NCBI GenBank assembly: GCA_943737045.1
Contig: CALSFV010000033.1
Location: 186,001-250,000 of the forward strand
Reading direction: 5' to 3'
DNA: 64,000 nucleotides
Origin: Parapristionchus giblindavisi
Lineage: Eukaryota; Nematoda; Chromadorea; Rhabditida; Diplogasteridae
In this document: positions 25,989 through 36,000 of the stretch, in pieces
How positions within the stretch are numbered: position 1 is the first letter of the stretch
Layout of the letters: each line of letters starts with the position of its first letter
Program-made: the position numbers and the translations under genes
The notes under the pieces: model-generated
What the model was told of the DNA's origin: nothing
The model's database searches: none
The model's input: the letters and a program-made list of their open reading frames with translations, nothing else

Positions 25989-26395
25989 CTAATAATAACA
26001 CTTCAATAACTTCACAACTCAACAACTAAACGTCTTATCTCCTTTAATCCTCAATATCTTAGCACCTCAATACCTCAACACCACTACGCCGTTCACAAAT
26101 GAAGAACTTACACCTCAAGACCTTAGCACCTCAAGGTCACTACTCCAGATCTTAGTATCTCAATACCACGTTAACCAAACGGGTTCACTATCAATCGTCC
26201 GGACAACCAACTGGTTAGGCTAGCGCAGCGGTACGATGATACACACACAATAATCCGTAACACACAACCACGTTAACCAAACGGGTACAATATCAATCGT
26301 CCGGACAACCAGCTGGTTAGGCTAGCGCAGCAGTACGATGATAGTAGTTACAATTGATCTCAAGACCTTAAGAGTCTCGATGCTTAGCACACAAG
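25989..26395 (-). other. 5' leader of the LTR element
   Basis: Untranslated leader between the primer site and gag. It contains a direct repeat with 102 bp spacing (about 26,165-26,245 and 26,267-26,345), each copy with AACCAACTGGTT or ACCAGCTGGT, a short palindrome. The gag-proximal part (26,005-26,165) is rich in CCTCAA motifs. It could hold a packaging signal; that is inference. Confidence 0.6.
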
Positions 26396-26412
26396 GGTCG
26401 GTTCGGCCCCCA
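26396..26412 (-). promoter_or_regulatory. Primer-binding-like site
   Basis: TGGGGGCCGAACCGACC on the minus strand starts directly at the end of the 5' LTR with TGG, as expected for pairing with a tRNA 3' CCA end. The tRNA cannot be named from this sequence alone. Confidence 0.65.
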
Positions 26413-26766
26413 TGTAAGGATTTACAATGGCCGGGTTCTTAAACTTGTGGGTAAGCACACAAGACTTGAGATCAAATATCAATCTTTTATCTCCAACTCA
26501 ACCTACAAAATACAATCCAAAAGGCGAAGGGGAAGGAGACGAGAGTCCGAGAGCGGGGAGAGAACAACCGCGTGGAGAGAATGACCTAATAATAATGGCG
26601 TAATGCCTCTATTTATATGCTATACTAATTCAATTAAAAGACAAAGCAAAACTACATTCTAAACTAATTCTAAAATAACTAAAGGTGGAGAAAGGGGGTT
26701 AGCGGTCGAAAGGGGAAAGGGGGATAGGGGAGGCGGTTAGCCTGGGAATAGGGTACATCCCTAACA
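26413..26766 (-). repeat. 5' LTR of the gag-pro element
   Basis: 354 bp partner of 21,169-21,522. On the minus strand it runs TGTTAGGG...CCTTACA. It is followed by the second GCTG of the target duplication, then by satellite. Confidence 0.95.
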
Positions 26767-29700
26767 GCTGAACACCAACTTCGATGATCGTCTTACTGCT
26801 TCCCAACTTCTCGAGGCTCACCTACATGTGGATTCGTCGCTCATCTACGCAGGGATACGTCTATTCCATCAGTGAGGTACCGTATCCCACCCCCACGATA
26901 GTCGTATCGATTTTTCTGAAATTAGTTAGTTACTCTCTCTTTCGATCCCATAGCCCGGAATGTCCGTTCGTGGGGTACTCCCGGTACCGAGCAATTATAT
27001 GGCTCACCGGGTTTACTCTTTGTACGGCTGGGTATGGCTTCGTGGACAGATTAGTGCTCACGTGTTTTTCATGGGTATCTTGTATTACCCACCATGCACC
27101 ACTACATTATATAAGCCATTATTCCATTATAGGTTATCGTTTCATCCCACACGCTCTTCTTCTCTCATTGGCTGAACACCAACTTCGATGATCGTCTTAC
27201 TGCTTCCCAACTTCTCGAGGCTCACCTACATGTGGATTCGTCGCTCATCTACGCAGGGATACGTCTATTCCATCAGTGAGGTACCGTATCCCACCCCCAC
27301 GATAGTCGTATCGATCTTTCTGAAATTAGTTAGTTAGTCTGTCTTTCGATTCCATAGCCCGGAATGTCCGTTCGTGGGGTACTCCCGGTACCGAGCAATT
27401 ATATGGCTCACCGGGTTTACTCTTTGTACGGCTGGGTATGGCTTCGTGGACAGATTAGTGCTCACGTGTTTTTCATGGGTCTCCTGTATTACCCACCATG
27501 CACCACTACAGTATATAAGCCATTATTCCATCATAGGTTATCGTCTCATCCCACACGCTCTTCTTCTCTCATTGGCTGAACACCAACTTCGATGATCGTC
27601 TTAATGTTTCCCAACTTCTCGAGGCTCACCTACATGTGGATTCGTCGCTCATCTACGCAGGGATACGTCTATGTCTATTCCATCAGTGAGGCACCGTATC
27701 CCACCCCCACGATAGTCGTATCGATCTTTCTGAAATTAGTTAGTTAGTCTGTCTTTCGATTCCATAGCCCGGAATGTCCGTTCGTGGGGTACTCCCGGTA
27801 CCGAGCAATTATATGGCTCACCGGGTTTACTCTTTGTACGGCTGGGTATGGCTTCGTGGACAGATTAGTGCTCACGTGTTTTTCATGGGTATCTTGTATT
27901 ACCCACCATGCACCACTACATTATATAACCATTATTCGATTATAGGTTATCGTCTCATCCCACACGCTCTTCTTCTCTCATTGGCTGAACACCAACTTCG
28001 ATGATCGTCTTACTGTTTCCCAACTTCTCGAGGCTCACCTACATGTGGATTCGTCGCTCATCTACGCAGGGATACGTCTATTCCATCAGTGAGGTACCGT
28101 ATCCCACCCCCACGATAGTCGTATCGATCTTTCTGAAATTAGTTAGTTAGTCTGTCTTTCGATTCCATAGCCCGGAATGTCCGTTCGTGGGGTACTCCCG
28201 GTACCGAGCAATTATATGGCTCACCGGGTTTACTCTTTGTACGGCTGGGTATGGCTTCGTGGACAGATTAGTGCTCACGTGTTTTTCATGGGTATCTTGT
28301 ATTACCCACCATGCACCACTACATTATATAACCATTATTCGATTATAGGTTATCGTCTCATCCCACACGCTCTTCTTCTCTCATTGGCTGAACACCAACT
28401 TCGATGATCGTCTTACTGTTTCCCAACTTCTCGAGGCTCACCTACATGTGGATTCGTCGCTCATCTACGCAGGGATACGTCTATTCCATCAGTGAGGTAC
28501 CGTATCCCACCCCCACGATAGTCGTATCGATCTTTCTGAAATTAGTTAGTTAGTCTGTCTTTTGATCCCATAGCCCGGAATGTCCGTTCGTGGGGTACTC
28601 CCGGTACCGAGCAATTATATGGCTCACCGGGTTTACTCTTTGTACGGCTGGGTATGGCTTCGTGGACAGATTAGTGCTCACGTGTTTTTCATGGGTATCT
28701 TGTATTACCCACCATGCACCACTACATTATATAACCATTATTCGATTATAGGTTATCGTCTCATCCCACACGCTCTTCTTCTCTCATTGGCTGAACACCA
28801 ACTTCGATGATCGTCTTACTGTTTCCCAACTTCTCGAGGCTCACCTACATGTGGATTCGTCGCTCATCTACGCAGGGATACGTCTATTCCATCAGTGAGG
28901 TACCGTATCCCACCCCCACGATAGTCGTATCGATCTTTCTGAAATTAGTTAGTTAGTCTGTCTTTCGATTCCATAGCCCGGAATGTCCGTTCGTGGGGTA
29001 CTCCCGGTACCGAGCAATTATATGGCTCACCGGGTTTACTCTTTGTACGGCTGGGTATGGCTTCGTGGACAGATTAGTGCTCACGTGTTTTTCATGGGTA
29101 TCTTGTATTACCCACCATGCACCACTACATTATATAACCATTATTCGATTATAGGTTATCGTCTCATCCCACACGCTCTTCTTCTCTCATTGGCTGAACA
29201 CCAACTTCGATGATCGTCTTACTGTTTCCCAACTTCTCGAGGCTCACCTACATGTGGATTCGTCGCTCATCTACGCAGGGATACGTCTATTCCATCAGTG
29301 AGGTACCGTATCCCACCCCCACGATAGTCGTATCGATCTTTCTGAAATTAGTTAGTTAGTCTGTCTTTTGATCCCATAGCCCGGAATGTCCGTTCGTGGG
29401 GTACTCCCGGTACCGAGCAATTATATGGCTCACCGGGTTTACTCTTTGTACGGCTGGGTATGGCTTCGTGGACAGATTAGTGCTCACGTGTTTTTCATGG
29501 GTCTCCTGTATTACCCACCATGCACCACTACAGTATATAAGCCATTATTCCATTATAGGTTATCGTCTCATCCCACACGCTCTTCTTCTCTCATTGGCTG
29601 AACACCAACTTCGATGATCGTCTTAATGTTTCCCAACTTCTCGAGGCTCACCTACATGTGGATTCGTCGCTCATCTACGCAGGGATACGTCTATGTCTAT

Positions 29701-29921
29701 TCCATCAGTGAGGTACCGTATCCCACCCCCCACGATAGTCGTATCGATCTTTCTGAAATTAGTTAGTTAGTCTGTCTTTCGATTCCATAGCCCGGAATGT
29801 CCGTTCGTGGGGTACTCCCGGTACCGAGCAATTATATGGCTCACCGGGTTTACTCTTTGTACGGCTGGGTATGGCTTCGTGGACAGATTAGTGCTCAGTG
29901 TTTTTTATGGGTATCCTGTAT
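26767..29921 (+). repeat. 404-bp satellite array A2, distal part
   Basis: About eight monomers after the LTR element. The last unit carries a six-C run (CCCACCCCCCACG near 29,727) and has lost the CACGTG box (GCTCAGTGTTTTTT) before it passes into tail block B at GTATTA. Confidence 0.95.
27774..29385 (+). repeat. 806-bp dimer higher-order repeat of 403-bp units
   Basis: Four units of 403 bp share ACATTATATAACCATTATTCGA, one base shorter than the usual monomer. The variant CTTTTGATCCC occurs at 28,559 and 29,365, exactly 806 bp apart, which shows amplification as dimers. Confidence 0.85.
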
Positions 29922-30044
29922 TAGCCTTAATACCGTAATACCTAATACCGTACACCCATCTCTCATTCTTATTATAGTACTTCTTTCCCTTACCATAATT
30001 TTAACTCCTCGTAAAGTACGCACTATTTCTTTCCACTGTATTAA

Positions 30045-31446
30045 TAATAATAATATTTTATCATTTCTTACAGAGAAGTTCTTATGGTGGGATAAAATAG
30101 AGAGATTTGAGCGTGAAATAAAATATGAAGAAATGTAGTATGCACTGCAATTACTTGATCACAGCTACATTTTTCGTACGAAAGAACAAACCATGATTGG
30201 GTTGGGTTGACTTACAATACTATTTTCGAAAGAATTCCATAAAGGTACAATACGATTACTAATAAATGAGAGATAGTGAGAAGTGGATAATCGATATGTT
30301 CTAAGTTTCATATTATGGCCACGAGTACGGTTAATTGTGTTGGAAAAAAGAAACAATGAGCGAGGGTCTAAATCTACAAAGTTGTGGATAATCTTATATA
30401 TAATGATGGTGTCGTTTTGGTTTCGTCTACATTCTAATGAGGGGAGGTTGAGCTTGAGTAGACGATCGTTGTAGTCAGCGTATGGTAAGTGGCACTTCCG
30501 AAACACGTGTCTGGAATAATTTCGAAGGACGGACTCAATTTTAGACACGTGCATATTTAACTGGGGATTCCATAACTCAGAGCAGAACTCTAAAATGGGT
30601 CTAACGTACACTGTAAACAGTCGTGCATATACTTTAGGGTTTTTAGACATAAAAGATCGAAGTATGAAGGCGCACCGCGATTTTGCCTTAGTGGCAATGT
30701 TAGTAATATGTTCATCAAATTTAAGTCTGTTGTCATAGGTTACTCCTAAGTCTTTTATTGTGGAAACAAGCGGTAAGTTGGATGATCCAAGAGTGAAAGA
30801 TACATTGGGATGATTTGGACCAACATGCATTACTACTGTTTTAGTAGTCGACATGGACAGACCCCATAAACGAGACCAGTCGAACAAGACATTTAGTGCA
30901 GTTTGTAGGGCAGATGGGTCCTCTATACTGTACAACTTTATGTCATCAGCATACATACAACATGACACTTTAGAAGGTAGTAACGACGGAATCTCACTGA
31001 TGTAAAGAGAGAACATAAGTGGACCTAAACATGAACCTTGAGGAACTCCACTATTAACTGAGTGGACGATAGAATCCGACTGATTTATAGATACATATTG
31101 ACTTCTATTGCTAAGAAAAGAAGCAAGCCATGCAAGTAGACGTCCTTTTACTCCAAATTTGGAGCATTTCTCGATTAATAGATTGATAGGAATCGTATCA
31201 AATGCTTTACTAAAATCAATAAATGCTACTGAAATGTATTTTTTCTGATTTAAAGCAGCGTGCCAAGTAGAAAAACTAGACAACAAACAAGAAGAACATG
31301 ACCTTTTGTGACGAAACCCATGCTGTTCGTCTGGCAGTAACCCGTTATTGGAAAGATAGTGAGTAATATCATGACAAACAATTCTCTCCGTTATCTTAGA
31401 TGCTGAACATGTTAAGGATATAGGTCGGAAGTTGGTTACATAAAAA
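30045..31446 (-). mobile_element. 5'-truncated non-LTR retrotransposon (CR1/Jockey-like LINE)
   Basis: Inserted in tail block B: other B copies read CACTGTATTAATTAGTATGAG with no insert. On the minus strand it runs from just before the FRPISLT motif to a 3' end with an ATT/TTA-rich tail (30,045-30,056). The target duplication is short or unclear. A different family from the LINE at 23-24.4 kb, judged by tail and sequence. Confidence 0.9.
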
Positions 31447-31463
31447 TAAATTAGTATGAACAA
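30165..31463 (-). pseudogene. LINE reverse transcriptase, open but 5' truncated
   Basis: 432 codons without a stop. The first ~9 codons, including the apparent ATG, come from flanking B sequence or the truncation border, so this is not a native start. Reverse transcriptase motifs in order: NFRPISLTCSASKI (11-24), QHGFR (47-51), FIDFSKAFD with the motif A Asp (81-89), SGVPQGSCLGPLMF (138-151), YADDIKLY with the catalytic Asp pair (171-178), then thumb and C-terminal region with FTVYVRPILEFCSELWNP. This matches CR1/L2/Jockey-superfamily enzymes, which prime cDNA at nicked chromosomal DNA. The endonuclease domain and the first RT blocks are missing, so the copy is dead by truncation though otherwise well preserved, which suggests recent insertion. 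Confidence 0.9.
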
Positions 31464-32668
31464 CTAGCAAGGCTATTTTGTATTCATCTTGATGTAGCTC
31501 CGCAGATAGGGTTAAGGCAGATCAATCGATAGTCTTAATCTTATATCTCTGATTCCTATAGATAGTAGATCACATTCTTGCGTTGCACGAGTCGATGCAT
31601 ACAAATGGACAAAATCAATCGATATTTGAGGAGAGAGATGAAGTGGAATTAGTGTCTAGTATTTGATCAGAGCAGAGAATGCACGAAAAAATCTCATTGT
31701 CAGTGGGAATTTGATAAACAGGCTAATCCACATTCTTTGATCATTGATTTATTCTTGTCCTACTTCCCTCCGTGTGCTCTAACGACGAAACGTTCGTAGA
31801 CTGTAGACTAGGTTTGCCAACGTACATGAACAGGGTATGAAAACGGCAAAGTTCAAAGTTCAAATGTCTCCAAAGAGTTTGTGGAATGTTGTGAACTGTA
31901 AAGTGTTTGAAGCTATGATATTCTCTCCTACAGGTTTACTCATTGTTTCTTCGTCATTATATTTGCGAATCTTCTTCATCATCTTCGTCGATGAGGTCGT
32001 CCGGGGAAGGGTGTCATCATCGGGACGACGAATCTACTCGACGGACGTCTAAACGTGGATGTGGAACTTTGAAGTGTAACGAACATTTCCTCGAAGGCCT
32101 CACTCGTAGGTTACTTTCTAAATGAATAAAGATTTTGGGTGATGTTGTGTGCAAGCGGTGTCCAAGCCCGCGAAGTTAAATGGGTGGAGACAACATCACT
32201 ATGTAAGTATGGTTATTCAGTTATGGGCGGAGCTACATATCGGTGTATATGCACTGACTTAAGAGAGTTTATGAAGATAATTTAACGTGTCATATAATCG
32301 TTCGAGTGGATACCACGCCGGACAATCAATCGGCTGGAACGTTTAATTACAGAAACACTACATCTTCAACATGTTCTTCCTCTTATCGATAAAGCTGATA
32401 AAAGATCGTTTGCCATATGTCACTTGACATGTACTGAATTTATTTCTAAAATTTCCATAAACATTTTTAATCTTATCATAGCAGTTTTGTTCAATGAGAT
32501 TTAATATTTATTCATGGAAGGAGGAAAAACAATAACAAGTGAGAGTACTGCAACGATAAAGTAAGTAAAGTTTACACCTCAGAGATACTATAAAGAATAC
32601 AAGTAGAGATGTAATCTGAAACTTCACCATCCCTGACGACATCTTTTCTTGATACAATGAATCTTTCA

Positions 32669-33311
32669 ATTTTGTCTTTTGTAGTCAAAATAGAATAAAT
32701 TTAATGATCTAAAAATTAAACTCATTGAAAAAACTAACCCAAATATTAACAATTTTAGGTGTGCGGTCACTGAGATCTGATTGAAATATTACTGTAGTTA
32801 TAGAATAAATTTAATAAATATATACAATAATTTTTAAATTGAAATAAATTTAGCAGTAACTGATCTATTAATTGTTAAATCGTCCAGAAAGTATTAATTT
32901 GTCTTTTTTTCGATATGTTATGATTATTTGTTATTTCTTTGCTACCTAAGTTGTGGCGTATTTTATGTAATTCATTACGCCATAAATTGTTCACTATATC
33001 TGAGTTATCCTTGTAACGCATAAATTTATTATAATTTATCATAATTATTATTCTGATTTTTCGCAGGTAGTGTAGCTGGCGTTGCCAGTGCAAGTGTTTA
33101 TTAAAGTCATTTAGCAGGCTATTAGAATTAGTTTGAGCGTCCTACATAAATTGTTCGCTATATCAATTAAATATATTTCTGGCCTCCAGAGATATTTTCT
33201 TTCGCAGATATTTCGACTTTTTGATATAAAATATGTGCTAAAATAATTATTAGATCGATTTACAATCTTTATTTTATCAAAATTATTATTTCTTAAATTT
33301 TGTATTTTTTC
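32669..33311. other. AT-rich spacer between tail block B and a satellite restart
   Basis: Very AT-rich and non-coding; a 72-codon frame at 33,093-32,875 shows no domain. Weak internal repetition: ATAAATTGTTC[A/G]CTATAT occurs twice, about 163 bp apart, and GAATAAATTTAAT twice. A few stretches (TTATTCTGATTTTTCGC, CTTGTAACG) resemble the 321 bp satellite at the right end, but the match is patchy. Confidence 0.5.
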
Positions 33312-33775
33312 AGTGAAGCCTACATGTGGATTCGTCGCTCATCTACGCAGGGATACGTCTATTCCATCAGTGAGGTACCGTATCCCACCCCCCACGATAG
33401 TCGTATCGATCTTTCTGAAATTAGTTAGTTAGTCTGTCTTTCGATTCCATAGCCCGGAATGTCCGTTCGTGGGGTACTCCCGGTACCGAGCAATTATATG
33501 GCTCACCGGGTTTACTCTTTGTACGGCTGGATATGGCTTCGTGGACAGATTAGTGCTCAGTGTTTTTTATGGGTATCCTGTATTAGCCTTAATACCGTAA
33601 TACCTAATACCGTACACCCATCTCTCATTCTTATTATAGTACTTCTTTCCCTTACCATAATTTTAACTCCTCGTAAAGTACGCACTATTTCTTTCCACTG
33701 TATTTATAATAATAATATTTTATCATTTCTTACAGAGAAGTTCTTATGGTGGGATAAAATAGAGAGAAAATAGAG
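33312..33775 (+). repeat. Duplicated fragment: satellite end, B start and LINE tail
   Basis: Matches 29,650-30,106 with an offset of 3,662 bp, including the six-C run and the lost CACGTG box. It contains the satellite-to-B junction (33,583) and the first ~60 bp of the LINE 3' end (about 33,707-33,768), then stops at the inversion. Because it carries the LINE junction, it was copied after the LINE inserted. Confidence 0.88.
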
Positions 33776-33783
33776 AGATAGAG

Positions 33784-34754
33784 AAGAATAAATCAATGAT
33801 CAAAGAATGTGGATTAGCCTGTTTATCAAATTCACACTGACAATGAGATTTTTTCGTGCATTCTTTGCTCTGATCAAATACTAGACACTAATTCCACTTC
33901 ATCTATCTCCTCAAATATCGATTGATTTTGTCCATTTGTATGCATCGACTCGTGCAACGCAAGAATGTGATCTACTATCTATAGGAATCAGAGATATAAG
34001 ATTAAGACTATCGATTGATCTACCTTAACCCTATCTGCGGAGCTACATCAAGATGAATACAAAATGGCCTTGCTAGTTGCTCATACTAATTAATACAGTG
34101 GAAAAAAATAGTGCGTACTGTACGAGGAATGACAAGTATGGGAAGGGAAAGAAGTATTATAATAAGACTGAGAGATGTCTACGGTATTAGGTATTACGGT
34201 ATTAAGGATAATACAGGATACCCATGAAAAACACGTGAGCACTAATCTGTCCACGAAGCCATACCCAGCCGTACAAAGAGTAAACCCGGTGAGCCATATA
34301 ATTAGCCGGTACAGGGAGTACCCCACGAACGGACATTCCGGGCTATGGAATCGAAAGACAGACTAACTAACTAATTTCAGAAAGATCGATACGACTTTCG
34401 TGGGGGTGGGATACGGTACCTAACTGATGGAATAGACGTATCCCTGCGTAGATGAGCGACGAATCCACATGTAGGTGAGCCTCGAGAAGTTGGGAAGCAG
34501 TAAGACGATCATCGAAGTTGGTGTTCAGCCAATGAGAGAAGAAGAGCGTGTGGGATGAGACGATAACCTATAATGGAATAATGGCTTATATACTGTAATG
34601 GTGCATGGTGGGTAATACAAGATACCCATGAAAAACACGTGAGCACTAATCTGTCCACGAAGCCATACCCAGCCGTACAAAGAGTAAACCCGGTGAGCCA
34701 TATAATTGCTCGGTACCGGGAGTACCCCACGAACGGACATTCCGGGCTATGGAA
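33784..34754 (-). repeat. Inverted B and satellite segment, first copy of a 1,791-bp-spaced duplication
   Basis: Nearly identical to 35,575-36,545 at a constant offset of 1,791 bp. It contains part of B in reverse (33,784-34,208) and a little over one satellite unit (34,209-34,754). At 34,754 the satellite unit stops within GGGCTATGGAA and joins unrelated sequence. Confidence 0.9.
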
Positions 34755-36000
34755 GTGTTGGCATATTACAGAAATCGTCCGTTTAAAAAAAATTGTTTTT
34801 CCTCCTTCCATTAATAAATATTAAATCTCATTGAACAAAAACTGCTATGATAAGATGTACTTAAAAATGTTTATGGTAATTTTAGAAATAAATTCAGTTC
34901 AGGTCAAGTGAAATATGACAAACGATCCTTTATCAGCTTTATCGATAAGAGGAAGAACACGTTAAAGATGTAGTGTTTCTGTAATTAAACGTTCCAGCCG
35001 ATTGATTGTCCGGCGTGGTATCCACTCGAACTATTATATGGCACGTCAAATTATCTACATAAACTCTCATAAGTCAGTGCATATACACCGATATGTAGCT
35101 CCGCCCATTTATGAATAACCATACTTACATAGTGATTTTGACTCCACCCATTTAACTTCGCGGGCTTGGACACCGCTTGCACACAACATCACCCGAAAAC
35201 TTTATTCATTTAAAAAGTAACCTACGAGTGAGGCCTTCGAGGAAATATTCGTTACGCTTCAAAGTTCCACATCCACGTTTAGACGTCCGTCGAGTTGATT
35301 CGTCATCCCGATGATGACACCCTTCCTCGGACGACCTCATCGACGAAGCTGATGAAGAAGATTCGCAAATATAATGACGAAGAAACAATGAGTAAACCTG
35401 TAGGAGAGAATATCATAGCTTCAAACACTTTACAGTTCACAACATTCCACAAACTCTTTGGAGACATTTGAACTTTGAACTTTGCCGTTTTCATACCCTG
35501 TTCATGTACGTTGGCAAACCTAGTCTACAGTCTACGAACGTTTCGTCGTTAGAGCACACGGAGGGAAGTAGGACAAGAATAAATCAATGATCAAAGAATG
35601 TGGATTAGCCTGTTTATCAAATTCACACTGACAATGAGATTTTTTCGTGCATTCTTTGCTCTGATCAAATACTAGACACTAATTCCACTTCATCTATCTC
35701 CTCAAATATCGATTGATTTTGTCCATTTGTATGCATCGACTCGTGCAACGCAAGAATGTGATCTACTATCTATAGGAATCAGAGATATAAGATTAAGACT
35801 ATCGATTGATCTACCTTAACCCTATCTGCGGAGCTACATCAAGATGAATACAAAATGGCCTTGCTAGTTGCTCATACTAATTAATACAGTGGAAAGAAAT
35901 AGTGCGTACTGTACGAGGAATGACAAGTATGGGAAGGGAAAGAAGTATTATAATAAGACTGAGAGATGTCTACGGTATTAGGTATTACGGTATTAAGGAT
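34755..36000 (-). repeat. Tail block B, inverted copy
   Basis: Reverse complement of the B sequence from about 32,535 back to its start. The first ~38 bp (34,755-34,792, GTGTTGGCATATTACAG...) is absent from the other B copies. Compared with copy 1 the small open frame has several amino-acid changes (for example CNEHF to RNEYF), consistent with no coding constraint. It passes into array A3 at GGATAATACAGGATACCC. Confidence 0.88.

Larger units (their letters stand above)
21169..26766 (-). mobile_element. Non-autonomous LTR retrotransposon (gag-protease only)
   Basis: Two 354 bp direct repeats with TG...CA ends bound the element, flanked by the 4 bp target duplication GCTG (21,165-21,168 and 26,767-26,770). 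Removing the element and one GCTG restores the satellite sequence ATTGGCTGAACACC, so the empty site is known. On the minus strand the order is LTR, primer-binding-like site, leader, gag, protease, polypurine tract, LTR. There is no room for reverse transcriptase, RNase H or integrase, because the protease frame ends 44 bp from the 3' LTR. Gag is interrupted by a LINE and an inverted-repeat element. The 4 bp duplication, CCHC gag and retropepsin suit a Ty3/gypsy-like or BEL-like relative; without pol this cannot be settled. Confidence 0.93.
29922..32668 (+). repeat. Tail block B, copy 1 (split by a LINE)
   Basis: A ~1.35 kb non-satellite sequence that ends the array. It starts after GTATTAGCC with ATACCGTAATACCTAATACC and ends at GATACAATGAATCTTTCA. 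Other copies are at 33,583-33,704 (start only), 33,784-34,208 and 34,793-36,000 (inverted), and 56,501-58,769. It holds short open frames (31,837-32,052 and 31,943-32,125) that end next to an AATAAA (about 32,125-32,130). Further on is a stem GTGATGTTGT...ACAACATCAC (about 32,138-32,195) whose pairing is broken in the inverted copy. Changes between copies in the open frames are mostly amino-acid changing, so I do not see a maintained gene. Confidence 0.9.

Noticed and set aside
31943..32125. Zinc-finger (THAP-like CxxHF) protein fragment in tail block B
   Set aside because: A single CNEHF match that is changed to RNEYF in another copy; no other domain residues are in place.
32138..32200. 5S rRNA-like sequence (CGAAGTTAA) in tail block B
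   Set aside because: Only about nine bases resemble the 5S internal region, the rest does not align, and the stem is broken in the inverted copy.
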